A stretch of DNA of 64,000 bases from Mesaphorura yosii (lineage: Eukaryota > Arthropoda > Collembola > Poduromorpha > Tullbergiidae). The translations under genes were made by a program, and so were the position numbers. The stretch covers positions 248,001 to 312,000 of the forward strand of contig WIXG01000032.1 in NCBI GenBank assembly GCA_009869945.1, read 5' to 3'. This document shows, one piece after another, positions 1 to 14,262 of this stretch; the stretch's first letter is position 1; the number at the start of each line of letters is the position of its first letter. The notes beneath the pieces are model-generated. The model was given only the letters and a program-made list of their open reading frames with translations, ran no database searches and was not told the DNA's origin.

Positions 1-3000
1 ATCGTCGTCTCATCAGCAACAAGTCTTCTACTTTGTGATCGGTAAGGAAATCCAAGCCAAAGCCAAGCCTTTGTTAATTTACGATTCAAAAATTGCAATT
101 TGAAATCCGCACCCGCGCATTCGAGAGCTCAGTTCATCGGTTGCAGTGCAGAGTCAAAGAGTAAACAGCAAGTTTTGCTTGTTTTCTGGGCTCAAATGAC
201 ACGTCGTGTCATACGACGTACATGTGTGATGGAAACTTCATCCGATCATGATTCATTCGCATATCGCATGTTTGGTCTTCCAATTCGCATAGTGTGAGAA
301 ATGGGACTCTGAGTCTTTCGTTCCTGCTGCAACGGGCCGCGTGGCGGTGGCACGCCGCACCGGCAGTAAATCATACGACATGCAATTCTCAGTTTGAAAT
401 ATGCACGAAACGACTCGGGAGAATGTTTGCCAATTTGTCACTGTGAAGGGATTCTTTTTCTGTTCTGTCTTCATCTTTTGTTTACACTCAACTCGCATCC
501 TCGCATGGCCCGTGTCGGCCCATGCACACACGGCGAGTGGATCATTTTTCAAACTCTGTACGCCAGCTTCCTTCCTGTACGTGCCTCTGCGAACTTCTGC
601 CACGTCATGCAGATGAGTCAAGATGAGTTGCAAGCAGGCACGGCGGCTGGCATAATTCATTTTTCGCATCTTCCTTTTATCGTAATTCAATCTCTGAGCC
701 CAAATTAAGTTTACCAGCCGCACTGTTTCCCGTAATGGAGAAATCCGAGCCCGGAGCGCAGCATAAACACCACAGACCTGAAGCGTCCCGAAAGGATTGC
801 TTTCACTCGCTTTCACTGCATCCGTCCATCATTTTGCGTCTTGCCAGCCTCTTCCCCGCAAGCCGACGAATGCTCATGCATCACACTGGCTATCGCGGAT
901 CATCTGCGTTGTTAAATCGCTCGGCCTCGCATTGATGACGGCCATAATGAGGCGCAAAGTCTCACTCGCTGATTCTATCGAGGCTATTACGAAGATTTAA
1001 TGCATCGCCAGTGCAGCGCATGGATGCGGATGCGAATGACCGCGCAGGGTTCGTTCGTTCTAAATTCTTGCATTTCTGCTCACTGCTCTCCGGCTCAAGT
1101 GAGTCCGGCCGCCGTGGAAACTGGAGCGTGGCAGCAGCAGCAGCGGCATGGCAGAGCTGAGGAAGCAGCAGAGAATGAGAGAAGTGCACAGCTTTAATTT
1201 TATACACTTCATTACATTTAATTTGATTTCCATTTCCACGATTCTCGTTCTTGTACCGCTGTGCGAGAACGAGTGCGAGGAGCAGTTAGAGTTGTGCTTC
1301 TCCTCCGTGCCGTGCCATTCCATGCCGGTTCCGTTCCAGTAAAAGCAGAGTAGCAGAATTGTGCGACTACAACATTTTCCGTGCGAGGCGCTTTCACTTT
1401 GCTGCGTGACACACCGACCGTCTCATACTTCATACTCGCGCTGCTCCATTTTATTACGACGTAACCTGGAATCGGAATCCAGTGTGCACCGGGCTGAACC
1501 AAATTGCACGGTACAACTCCACTGGCAGCATGCAATTCGCAAGCAGAGGCAGAAAGAAACACAAAAGACACGACACTGGCAAAGTGGAGTGCCTATTGCG
1601 AAAGCGAAAAATCGAAGTTAAATTATATGGCATGGGAAACGGTTCAGGAAAGAAAAGAAAAAGAACGTGGCGATGCTAAAAACTAAAAACCTTTGCAACT
1701 CTGCAAAGAAAATGCAAAATAAAAATTCTATTTCTCACTCGGCTTCGGTATCGCCGCAATTTAAATACAAATTCGTGAATCCGAGTGCTGCTGTGAGATT
1801 TTGATTTCGTTTTCGTTCCTGCCTTTCCAATTCATTAACCCGAATGCGCCTTCTTCCGTGCGTGCGTGCAGTAGGAACCCGACTGGGGTAATTTGAGCAC
1901 ACTTTGCGTCTCGAGCATTCACTCACTCTCTCCGTCCGTCCGTGGCAAAGTGCTCTCCATCTCTTTACGATTATGACAATGCGTGGCAGCCACTTAATTT
2001 AATGATGATGGCGATGATTACGATTATGCCTACGCCAGGCGGGCCAGGCCAGGCCGAGCCTCGACTGTTTAATTGCTGGAATTATTCACGCTTTCCTAAT
2101 TGCTCTACCTTGCTCTGCCTTTCCTCATTGCAGATTTCGCGTCGGGTGGCTACCATTTGCTTGGCGCCTTCAGCGAGCCAGAGCGAGGCGCGTGGATGGA
2201 CGCGCTCCGAAACGCCGGCTTCTCGATGCTCCGCAGCAAAGTGAGCGCGTTGCGAGCCGAGATTCAGAATGCGGTTGTCAGTAAACGACAGAGTGGTGCG
2301 GGTGCGGGAGCAGGCACTCTTCACGGCCAGGCTAATGAAGGTGGCGGTGAGGAGGATCAGCGCAACGTCAGCCACAGCGGCAACGTTCCTCGCATCAAAC
2401 ACTGCGGATATGTGGCAGGTGAGTGATTTGTGTATTTTCAACTTCTGTTGCCATTTTTCTCTTTGGTCAAAAGCCACAAGCAACTTGCAACTGTCAAAAT
2501 GAATGCAGAATGGCGCAGCGTTTGAGATGTGTGAATTTATTTACACGCGAAAGCCGAGTTGCTCTGTTCTCATCCTCATCGCCACTTTGTCTTAACCCTC
2601 CTCGTTATATGTTGTGTTTCTATTTCAGATGTGTCAGAGTCACCGATCTGCGAAATCTCTTTAGCCTGTGACAATTTATTATGTGATGCACATGGACGAC
2701 CACCGAACCCAAAGTGTGTGGTACACGTTCGCAACACGACGACCACGCTGCACGGCGGATTGGCGACGACGCCATGGATCAAGTACAGTAACACCGAGCT
2801 TGTCGAGGTGAGCCACGCCACAGCCACAACCGAGGTGGTCGTAAATTAGACACGCGTTTAAGCGGTTCGGTGAGGAGCCACGCCATGCCATTTGTTACTT
2901 TACTTGCTGAATGGGGAATAGACAGTTGGCGTTGGCGGTGCATTTTTCTTGTTCTCGTTTGTCTTCTGCGTGAGATTTGCAAGATGCATACATCATAACT

Positions 3001-6000
3001 TTCCCACAGCAGGCCAGGCACTGCCACTGCGTGCCAATTATTAGAAAAATATTTAGGCTGTGAAGCAGTCGCTTGTTTGAGGACGCCCGAAGGACGAGTG
3101 ATGATGTGAACGAGATGCAAGAGGTGTTCGCCAACGTCCGCATCTTCATAGTCTTGTTTCTTGTTTCAAGTTGTCGGATGCATTGATTTCTCTCATCTCG
3201 GCCAGGCCTTGGAATACAAGCGCAAGAAAGAAAGAGGAACAAGCCTTTGTTGTACGCCAGTTTGAGAGGCGATAGCGATGAGGGAAGGCTGGAATGGAAT
3301 ATTCAGACAAATGAGCAGAAAAAGTGAATGCGAAATGAGGGAAATGGAACAGCGGAAAGGAGAAAGGAAAGAAAGTGAAAGATGAACTTTAAGAGTTTAA
3401 GAGGAAAGCGAAAGAGTTTAACGAGTTGTTAAGCGGAGACGATAGACAAAGAATTCAGTGAGCATAAAAGTTCAATTGCCATGTAATTCCATGTTTCATA
3501 ATGGAATGCTGGTGGTGAAACATCAGACTCATTTGGACCTGCTGTTGCGCGTTACACGCCACCAGCTGCTTCTCATCGCAGTAATGTTTGTGTTCAGCAA
3601 GAATTTACCCGTGTTTTCGTAATTTATTGTCGCGCAGAAAAGCAGCAATCCGACATTCCTGACGACCGTCTACTTCCGTGGTTCGGACGGCCTCGACGAG
3701 AGCACGCAGCTCAGGTTCACGGTATACGACGTGCGGGAGAGGATGACGGGGATTCAGGTTATCATCGGACAACTCATCATGAGCCTTGAGTCCCTCCGAG
3801 CTATCGATCGGATCCGACTCCCCATTTCGCTGTCAACGGGCTCCAACCCGGGCGCCACCGTCCCGCACATTCACGGTGGGTTCCTGACCATCGTCGTCTG
3901 GAATCTCGAGAAGGAGGACCGCTACAGCACCGAGTCAACACCCTGCCGCCTGACGACGGCGGACGGCGTGCCGGGCAGAGAGGCGGCGGCAGCGGTGACG
4001 GGAGGACGTGCAGCAGGAGTGGGTGCTCACGCGCACAGCCACCACCACCAACCGCAACGCAGCACGGTCTCCAACTCGAATTACTGCCCTAACGACATAT
4101 CTGGCGCTGGAGTGGCGGGAGCATCACAAACTCTCGTAAGCCTAATTTACTCCTGTTGTCAATTACCGAGCGTTACAACGGCACGAGGGACCCAGCATTC
4201 AGCGTGAGTATGAAAAGAGGAAGACAAAGTGGTTGTGACTTTTGACAAGAGTTGTTGGCTTGGCCGAGGACGCAGACATGAAATGAGACATTTAATAAGA
4301 CGCACACAAAGACTGGGCTGGGCGCACAGCGAATAGAATTAATTAAAAAGTCTTTGAGAAGAAGAGACAAGGAAGGAGAAGGAAAGGCAGGACGAAGAAG
4401 AGACAAAGACGACGATGATGAAATGAAAATATGTGATGATATGATGTAATTTAGAATTTTTTATAAGTCTCAACTCTCAAGTTTGTCTCATCTTTGCTCT
4501 GACTGACTGCGACTGTTGCTCTGAACCTTCTTCATCCGATGCGGCTGCTTTACTTTGTGTACAAGATGAAAGAAGCACGAGACGGGCTACTCTTCGTCAT
4601 AAACGAAAAGCGACTGAGCGCTTTAAAGACTGAGCAGGGAAATATTATCATTGTCTTGGGCTTCTTATTTCACGGCAGCGGCTCGTCCTTCCACGTCTGT
4701 GCGTTTTGCGTTGGAAAATACGATACAATAATAAGAATATCTCACTTCACACTTCATTTTTAAAGTCGCGTCCCAGGCTTGAAACTTTCTTCTCGTCGCT
4801 TGCAGTTTTCCGAGAAAAGTGTGACAAAGAAATTAAGGTGACTTTCACTTTCACTCTCGTTTTTCTCGCACTTCGTCGTGAATTTGGCCGTTCAACGTTC
4901 CGTACGCGGGCACGACCGCGCCGCGAGTAGAACGACTCGCCTTGACTCCTCACGCGCAAATTATGGACGAGGCTCTATTTGCATAATGCAATGGCAAACG
5001 CGCAGCGTGATGCGTGAAATAAGTATCATAATCGCATTGAGTCGGAGATTTGGAGGGCTCAGGCTCAAGGCTCAAGCTGAAGCACAAAGAGTAATGACCG
5101 GGCCATTGCGGCCTCCATGTTCGTTCCCATTTTGAGCCCATTCGCAAATTCTGCGGCCCGAAATTGCAATTATTTCGATTCATGACCCGCAACTGGCGGG
5201 TGAATGACAACGAGGCCCGTCGACCATTGTCCCGTGCTTCCCGCACACGCACAATGAATGACCGCAATTTTGTATTGTTGTGCTTGTGGGGGCCGAAGAA
5301 AGTTAAAAAGTATAAAATTACGCTGCACGAAGCAGGCCGAAGAAAGTAATCAAGAGTGAATTATGTCTTGTTCATCTTTCCTCCGCCCAACTGCTGCCTG
5401 GCTGCTGGCTTTCACGAGCAGCAGCAGCACACTTTTATTGTGACTTTCATCGTCTTGTGCTCCGTGTTCTCTCATCGTTTATTTATGTTTACTTGTATCT
5501 CGTACCCTTCTCGCATCCGAGCACGCCTGCACGCAGAGGCTCGACTCAGGATTTGGCCGACTGCAACGGCTGGTCGTGTGTGCCGTTGTTTAAACTTTAT
5601 ATGATATTATATTGCTATTGCTGCCCAAAATGAATGAAAAAAGTTTTATTTTACTTTCTTCACTTTTCATTCTTGACTCAAACACACAGAGCAACGCCGG
5701 AGTTAACGTATTATTAATAGCGGCAGACAGCAAATCCGTCCATCCGTTTGCCTCCGAGAATCTGGGACAGAGTAGCAGAGTCGGACTGAAATGGATCACA
5801 ATGGCTTAAAATGCGTAATGTGTAATTTGTGGGTTTTAAAGATTTAAGAGGGATCAGGAGTCGCGCCACTCGAGCGTTGCGTCGAAACAGATTGAGATCA
5901 GCTGCCTCATTGCCTACCTGCCAACGAGATTAAGAATGCTGAACTCTGTTTCCAAAAGTCGGCCAAATACCAGGCCAGGCCACCACGCTGGGGCACAGGT

Positions 6001-9000
6001 ATTAAAAACTTTTGCTTAGTACAAGCTGCCCGTTGGGAGCGAGGCAGAGCGTGCGCAAGTGGCTTAGAACAGGCAAGTAGAAGCACGAGCACGCGATTAT
6101 GATAATTTTGCTGGGAGCTGTTTGCAAACAAAACTTGAAACATCAACGGCGAGTCGCGTCGCGAGTTATTCCGTTGCCAGAAATCCTCCTGACTCCTGTG
6201 CATTCAGGCTGCTGACGACTCTGAATGCACTCAATTAGTAATGCCATTTGTACAGCAAACACAAAGAAAGAAAGTTCTTGCAATTGACTTGGCCCGGTCC
6301 GGCTGGCCTTTTGTGCTCTGAACTCTTGTACGCACGTGCGCCAATTTAATTCCATTTCGCGTCTCGTTGCTCCCGCAGTGCATTGAACACATTTGCATGG
6401 AGGACGTCATAAAACCAGCAGAGACTAGCGAGCCAATCATCTTTATCTTCATCTGGAATAATTTCAATTTTTCGTCAGTGAGACCAAATCCAGCAGAGCT
6501 CGCAGTTATTATTATTGCAGCTGACTGGCCAGACCAGCATTGTCGAGATCTCAAGCCGCCCGACTTATCGTCTCCTGCCCAACTTCTTCTCAGCCTCATC
6601 CCGTTTCCCAGCCTTACAATTATGAGTCCCGCGGGCCTCGTATTCAAATTGTAGTAAAATTCAGTGAAGAAACCGCCTGCATCCATTGCATAACATCGCA
6701 TCGGCGGCGTCGGGCGGTGGCGATAATAAGACAAGCTTCAGCCCGCCGCATTGGGCTCCCTTGTACGGATGAATATTTATTGTCAGCCCATTGCATTATT
6801 ATTACGATGGAGCATCACATCGAATCACATCGCAATCGCATTGGGTACGGGTTTACGTGCGGCTTCCTCGCCCGGATTAGCCGAGATGAATGGATTTTCA
6901 CAGGCATTTTGTAGAAAGCAAAGAACCTTTTGACTCGGAACTTGACTTGACTTGAGACGGTTGAGACGTGAGTGACGACGGCGAGGTTTTGGCGCCCGCA
7001 GTTGCCCGTATAAATATTGTATGGGCTGAAATACGGCCTGTGTGCTGCCGTATAAATATTCTAGAGCAGAGGAGAGCAGAGCCCTGTGTTGTGTTGTATT
7101 GGGAAAATTTATATGGGCCATGATGCTTGCTTCCCCAGCCAGCCAGATCCTGTTCACATCCGCGTTGTTCTCGCATTGCATTAACTGCAATAACTGTCAA
7201 CCATAACAATCAATTTTTTACACTTTCACAGTTTTATCGCGAATTTTTCAATTGTAATTCAATGCGTGTGCGAGCAGAAGCACGGGTCTCTCTACGTGTC
7301 TGCAGCATAGAAATCATTGTTACCGGCAGCCGGGTCTCGCGCTGGCTGAACTGGATTGGGCCTCGTTACTCGCTTCGGAGAATCCCCTCGTGCCGTGCCC
7401 TGACTCCCGACAATGACAATTAAAGCCCGCACTAATTTTGCGTTACTTACCTACGTTCTTTATTGCAGCTCTACGCACATCGTCGCACTCAATCGCTGCC
7501 CCCGAAGCTGGGTTCGAAGCTGAAGCTCCCGCTCCAGACGCACTTCAGTCTGCTGCTCAGTCACCCGTACGTGCAAACATATCGCTTCCACTCGGGTCTC
7601 GGCGGGGACATCTTCGTGCACGAGATCATGGCCGAGGCCAAGCTGGCGTTCAGCTTCCCTCAGCAGTTGCTGTAAGTGTTTGACATGCTTCTCTGAGGAT
7701 GCGGGTCGTCGTCGTCTTGTCGGCACTAATTTAATACAACTTGTACGCAAGAAAGGCAGCACGGGTAAAGCGTGCCGGTTTCTGGTCCAAAAAACTTTCT
7801 TTTTTCTAATAACTCGCAAGGCAAAGGGAGCAGTAGAAGCAAGAACTTGGTCGTTCGATGCTTGCTTCGGAGAAATAGTTTCCAGTTTGTGTCATAAGAG
7901 CGGAGAAAGAATGCATGGGAAAACTGTTTTTATTACTTTTGGAACAAATGGTAAACATGGCTCGGCTCGTTGTCGTCCCGCAATAGCGGCAACGGCAGCA
8001 GCAGCTCTCAGAAAGTTCAGCCTGATATTGATACAGAATTCTTGGTGGGTGAAAGTATGACCAACCAGATCAAATTATTGTGTGGTGTGGTGCAAGTGCC
8101 GGTGCTTCTGCTTCTGTGGCAGAACGTGCCGTGGACTCTGTTTGGACTATTTGTGCAAAGGAAAGAGACTGCACTTGCTCTAGTAGCCCTGACAAATTAC
8201 TTAGACTCAGAGTCAAGTGCTCAGATTTTGAATGGAGACAGCATAAAATTGTATGGTCGCTTGGTTTACGACGGCAGAGAAGATTATCACTTGATTTATG
8301 CGTCAGTCAGCGTTTTGCGCCCTTCGCTGAAGCCCCGCCAGCCAGCTGTAAATCTTGACCAAATCTGTCCAAATCAATTACGAAATCTGCTTTGGTATTC
8401 GGGGCCAAACGAGACCGACTCGAAATCTCTGGAAGGTTTGAAGTTTGAATCGATTCTCGGGGGACGCGTGTTTTGTGTTTCTTTTAAGTTGTGTGCTTTA
8501 GTCAAAGAAATAATCACAACCTCAATACAATGGCCAACAGAGAGCTTAAGGAGACGCTCGTCCATCGAAGGTAGCAAAATGTAATTTCTCAGGGAAACGG
8601 AAGTGGACTGACCAAATTCGGTCGTGGTACGGCTCGAGTAGGAGATTTCCGAGCAGCACGCAGACTATTAACGCGCGTGGGTCTTATCTCGGGGCAAAAG
8701 ATGTGTAGATAAAACATCCACATTATTCCACTTTATGTGTTTAAATCTGCCGCGCGCGTGTCGTGTGTCGTGTGTTTGGTCTCAACGGCTAAGTCCGGAC
8801 AATGACAATGGCCAGTCCGACAGTCGGAGTTAGAATGAGCCGTCCGCAGCTGTGCCCGCCGAAGAGAAAACACACTTAAACTTGTTCTTTAGTCTCTGAG
8901 CCGAGCGAGAGGACGCGCTTATCGGCACGCGTGCTTTTCGTTTTGCGTTCAGTGAAGAGAAGAAAGGTGAAAGAATTATTGTTTGTTCTCAAACTCTGCT

Positions 9001-12000
9001 GCACTGGAATAAAAAAGTCTGTCCACAAAATAAAACTGTCTCGTGTTCCCATTTGTCTCGGAAGCTTTGTGCTGGTGAGAGCAATTGAGACAAAGAGAAA
9101 GTCCATGAACAAGAAATTTTTCCTTATTAGACTTACAGCAGCCGTGTCCTCGCAAGATTGAATCAGAGGCAACTGTTTATACTGCTACTTGAGACTCTCG
9201 TATTACTTGAGTAAATAGACCGACTTCTTCGCCGTCGTTCCGTCGAGTTGGAGCTCTCATCTCAATAAATGTTGAATGTTTCTCAATCAGAGATAAGAAC
9301 GAGCAGAGCAGAACACAGACAAATGGACAAAAACCATTTCTATTTCTACTGCGACTGCCATCGCATCCTTTGATTGTGATCAGGCAGGAGCAGTGCTCAA
9401 TGGCCAATGACATTAATATATTATTATACGCTCGAAGAATGAGACAAGTAGTTTTAGTTACCATTGATAGCCAACTGGAACATTTGTAGTCATAAATCAA
9501 TATTTAATCAAGTATAAAGCAGACCAGACCAAAGAAGGGCTCGAGCTAAGAAATGGAGCAATGATGACGATGATGCGAGTGGATGAGTGGAAAGAGGAAA
9601 GACTGGACTGTCCTGCGCGCCAGCTCCGAGCAGTGGTGGATCTTTAAATCATTATAAATTTTATCTCATCATGCTCTGTTGCGTTGCAGGTCCGTGTGGA
9701 TCGCCGAGGAGAAGGAATTACTCCAGGAAATGATTGGTCTGGGCGAGCTCCGAGAGCCGTGGCACTCCAAACAGGTTCAACTCCTCGAAAAACACGTGTG
9801 GCTGATAAATCACTACACCCAGGCACGGGCAGCCCTCATGGCTCATAAAGGTAACTTCCCCACCGAACCGAACCAACTTTTTTGCGAACGGCAAAGGGCA
9901 AAAACTTTCGGCCGATTACGCCATTTGCTTAAATACTTAAACGCGTAATGATGGCATGCAGTAATTTGTATAATTCCCATAACAAAAACACACCCACGAA
10001 ACTATTGGCCATGAACGAGGATTTAAAATTTTTTAATTACTCTGGCCGCAGCATCCGCCTCGTGATTTACAGCCGTGAAGCCGGTAAAGGTAAACACGGG
10101 CTCGCAGCGAGCCGAGTGTGCGTGCCTGCAGCGGCGCACGAAGCATTACACGATTACGGTAGTAAAAGTCATATCCTCGCTCCAGCATGTTGTTCACACG
10201 CGTTTCATGATTTTGATGTTCCCGAGCGTCTGCCAAACGTTGTTTGGCCTCCATAAATACGGAATCTCGAATTAATGTCCATGTTTGCGTCCGCGTCTCG
10301 CGTCGTATAAACAATTTGTGCGATGTGATCAGTAAACACCGCACCGTACGTCTTTTAATGTTTGCCCCAATTTACGGCCTCAATCTTTAACGGCCCTCAT
10401 CCGCATTAAATTATCGATACTTCCTTCGATCCGTGGCGTGGCCAGGATTGATGCCGTGCAAAAATGCGCAACAATTTTCCTTCTTTCGCCATTTCACCTT
10501 CTCATTCGAGCGAGTAACTGACGGTGAAATGTGGGTAATTTTATTTATCGCATTTCGCGATGTCTTCTGCCTGCCATTACCATCATTGCTATTACCACAT
10601 GCCATTCCATCACATCACGGCTGCTAATGTATTAAAGATGATAATGAAATATGCGTCAAGCATCAAACTCCAGGTCGACACGCCACCCTCAGCATTCAGC
10701 CCTGACCAACTCTCCACAGTTCGTTCTTCCGTTTGTTGCCGTTATGCGCCCGCTTCTTTAATGGCTTTCATCATTTCGTGTTGCAGGCTCCGACTTTCGG
10801 CCGAGCTCCAACAAGACGGATCTGCTCTACGAGTTTGTGCCCGTCAACCTGCACCTGCAGCGGATGTGGGCGCAGAACGAGAGCCTCCACAAGAACGGAT
10901 TTCACGATGTGATATCGGTCGGTGCTTTCAGTGCCATGGCGCAGGGATTCGAGCATGGAGGACTCGTCAAGTAAGTCCTTCGAAATGGCAAAATTGTAGC
11001 AAAATTGCCGAATGCAGCAGTGTCCGCAGCAGGAGACGCTCTCAAACTTGGAGGGAAATAAGCACGGCTTCTGTTTCTGACTTGCCATATAAATTGTCAA
11101 ATTTAGATTTTTCCATTTTGTGTGAGCCCTCCTCTCTTGCTGCCTGCACTGCACGCTGCCCTCCTTATATTATAATTATTGTGAAATATAGTTACTGTTA
11201 CTGTTGCGGCTTCTCAGGTATTTTTTGCCTTTGCCTGCCGTGGAAGGAGATGCCGTCTTTGCATTTCGCATTCGTATTTATTCGTGTATAAAAAGTCTCA
11301 TTTTTATACACAGCATAGCGTCATATTTCGCAAGAAGAAAGTTGTTTACCGTCTCGCGGTGTGAAATAAAGAAGAAAACAAACCTGAGTTAATAATAAAT
11401 AACAACCATCCAGGCACACAACTCCGCGGCGTTTGAGATCCACCAACTTTAGCAGCAGCAGCCCGTTCGTTGCCTGGGCCGCCTTGCTTTGCTTATTCTG
11501 CGTATGCATTGAATAATAGAGGCCCCGGCTTGCTTGCACTGTGCTCGGAATCTGATCTCCGTCAGCCAGAATGATGGCCTACCTCGCATTCTGGCTTTAT
11601 TCATATGAATCAATTCCGGATAAGCCAAACTGCATTTCCCATGCTACACGAAGTGCGAGAATTCCGTGTAATAATGAACAATTAAAATTTCAGGCTGCTT
11701 CACGCGTACAAACAATTTGGAGAGACGACGACGAAAAGCAGCCGAGGCTCGCAGTCGGCGTGGTACGTCACCAACAAAGTGAACATGACATACGACTCCG
11801 TGCAGGGAATCAAGCGACTCCGGAAGGAAATTGTGGAGAGGATGCAAATCATCATGAAGCTGGCCAAGGAGAGAAAAATTCTCGGACTTCATCGCTACGT
11901 GGAAGACATTTATCACCGGGTACGAAAATACCAAAAACGAGGCGCGTTTGCGCTTGCAGTTAAGTTTGCGCGTTAATCTTAATTTGTGGTTGACAGAATT

Positions 12001-14262
12001 CTAATTGCGTGTGTTGCTTTTAGTGTCGACTTCTCCTGAGCATCTGCGACCAGTCTCTCATCGAAGAAGCGTTCGACTTTTTGGAACAGCAAAAGCTCAC
12101 GTTGCCAAACTCAACATCGTTGGAATTCGACAAGATGCTTGTCGAAGATGCCACCGCGGCTGGAACGACAGGAAATCAACCGAGTATCGACGAAGGAATT
12201 GTCGACACTCCAACTTCGCCGATACGATCGGTCATTGACCTGTTCAAGAAACGACGCAACTTGGAAGGCGCGGCTGCTGGTGGAGGAAAAGGTCTTGACG
12301 ACGGGACGCCGGACTCGGGATTGGGTTTGGACGACATTGTCAAATCATTCCTCGACTCACCCTCTTCAAACTACTATCGACCATCCGAGGAGCCGGAGCC
12401 TTGGGACTTGACGATCTTGAATATCGAAGCAAGCATGATCAGTCTCAACAGCAAAATAAAGGCCATTTGTGGAACTGCTGCGAACATTCAACCACACTCG
12501 CTGCGGCCATCAAACTACTACCAAAGCCAAAGCCACAGACACGAAGCAGAGATGCAACAGGGCGGAACGAATGCGAACGCAAGCATGGCTATTCAGCGGG
12601 CACACAGTGTCAAGAACTCATCATCAATACATTTCAGTAATGCAGGCAGTCCGAAAATTATAAATGCCGACAATTGGAGAAAGTCATTGCGCGAAGAAAC
12701 AATGCTCTCAAGCGTGGCGAATAATTCCAACACGGGCCGAGGTGAATTGGCGATGGTTCCGTTGTCGATCCCGCGGGAAAGAGTTGTGACGGCGCCTCCA
12801 GAGCCAGAACACCAAGTCAGACACGTCAAGAATACATCGATTGACGGAGACTCGGCGAGTGTCGACTGGAGCGAAGAGCTGCGGTCGTCGATCAAAAAGC
12901 TGCGACTCGCAATGGATGGAATCCTCAAGACATCGCGACTTGCTCATTGCATTTTCAGACTGCAAGAGAACAGCGAGAAATCCAATTTGGGATACACAAT
13001 CAAGTACAGGCGAGACGTTTGTTTCTCTCACGCTGTAAGTCACATTTTTCAATCACAACCTGGACATGGCTTCTGATAAATAATCCGTTTGATTCTTTTA
13101 ATTCAGCTAACGTCGTTGGTTTTCGGAATCATGTCAAGACTTTGGTGTCGGAAGCCCGACCCGACGTTTCTGTACATCATCACCAAGCTGGGTCCGTTAG
13201 CCTGCTTCAACGGTCTGCTAACATACAGCGGCGATGGGGCAGAGCAAATTTCGGACATGATGATTGCCGTCGAGGACCTGAAAACAGTTGAGTTTGTTCT
13301 CGTGCTTCACGAGAGCAGTTTTGGCAGCCGAAAATTGAGTGCTGAAGCCACCGCAAATCCGACTTCTGGGGGGTCACAAGGGCCGGGCTCAAAGCAGCCA
13401 GTGTTATTCCCCCTTCCGAAAGTGTATGGCTCACGATCGTCACTGAAGGTGCTTCTACCCATCCCCGACACGCTGCTCTCTATTCTGCCCGTGGAGACTG
13501 CGCAAGGAGGGCGACGAGGAAACACGACCAGTTTCGTGGTCACGCCTGTATTCATGAACATTGGAATCAACGATCGCGCAACAATCGCGGAAAACCTGGG
13601 CAAAGTTGGACCACAGACGAAATCCAATTTGGACAACTTTACGAGACTCAACGAGTACTACAGAAAGTACAAGAAGCTCATTCTGCCCATGCGGGCTCCT
13701 CCTACCAAACGTAAGTTCAAACTGTACCGGTAATTCGAGCAGCAGAGATTAACTTGCGTATTTTCTTTTTTCTATCAGGCAATCTGCTGGCCGAGCCCAG
13801 TCTCGAGACTCTTTTCAATCAGCTTTATGCCGAACTTAATTTCAAGAAGAAAAAGAACGTCGAAGTTTTGCACCTGACGGGTCACATCTGTCGTCAAATG
13901 ATGGGTCTGCGATTCACCAGCTGCAAAAGTGCGAAGGACCGCACGGGAGTCAGCGTCACACTTGAGCAGTGTCAGGTCTTGTCACAAGAGTACGACTTGG
14001 CCGAACACGAGTTCAGCCTGGCTTTGGATGCGATGCGAGCGTAAGTCAAAGATTGTTCAAGTGCAGGAAGCCGCAGGCAATGCCCATTTTAAAATATTTA
14101 TTTCTGCTGCTGTTCTGTAGTGAAGGATGTCGCCGTGAGAACGTACTGAAGAACTGTGGTTCGAGAAAGTACAATTTCAACGCGGTTCAGGTGTACGCGC
14201 TCCCAAAGATTTACCGACCCCCAACTGGGTCCTACGGCGGAGGAAACTACGCCATGGAGTAA
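1..14262 (+). CDS. INPP4: Inositol polyphosphate 4-phosphatase (INPP4 family), 5' partial
   Basis: Removes the 4-phosphate of PtdIns(3,4)P2 in PI3K and endosomal signalling (family knowledge). Twelve exons join in one open frame: 1-41, 2134-2418, 2629-2807, 3638-4135, 7469-7671, 9690-9850, 10787-10970, 11694-11919, 12024-13034, 13107-13710, 13779-14040 and 14121-14262 (stop TAA). All junctions are GT-AG and in phase; about 1264 residues are visible. Domains in order: the end of a PH domain across exons 1-2 (FYFVID, then [15 protein letters not shown]), a C2 domain in exons 3-4, a conserved helical middle region ([13 protein letters not shown]), a variable Ser/Gly-rich linker in the 1011-bp exon, and the C-terminal phosphatase domain. 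The catalytic CX5R motif CKSAKDR is encoded at 13922-13942 and is followed by a family-typical C-terminus (EGCRREN, GSRKY, YRPP). The start codon lies left of the window. Vertebrate INPP4A/B lack the PH domain, so the architecture differs. Confidence 0.95.
42..2133 (+). other. INPP4 intron 1 (about 2.1 kb)
   Basis: Donor GTAAGG at 42 and acceptor TTGCAG at 2128-2133 join exon phases exactly. The interval holds several open frames on both strands, the longest 187 codons at 253-816 on the minus strand, but none shows a recognisable domain or splice context. No repeat or RNA gene was seen. Confidence 0.8.
4136..7468 (+). other. INPP4 intron 4 (3.3 kb)
   Basis: The interval runs between the C2-domain exon and the next helical exon, with phase 0 on both sides. 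I see no coding exon, RNA gene or recognisable mobile element inside. The smaller introns at 2419-2628, 2808-3637, 7672-9689, 9851-10786, 10971-11693 and 11920-12023 are likewise empty as far as I can tell. Confidence 0.7.

Noticed and set aside
253-816. 187-codon minus-strand open frame
   Set aside because: It lies wholly in INPP4 intron 1, has no domain, signal or splice context, and reads like translated non-coding DNA.
2082-2483. 133-codon minus-strand open frame
   Set aside because: It is the antisense of the second INPP4 exon, whose plus-strand reading is supported by phase and homology.
7970-8584. 204-codon plus-strand open frame
   Set aside because: It sits in an INPP4 intron with no recognisable family, and the flanking exons already join in phase without it.
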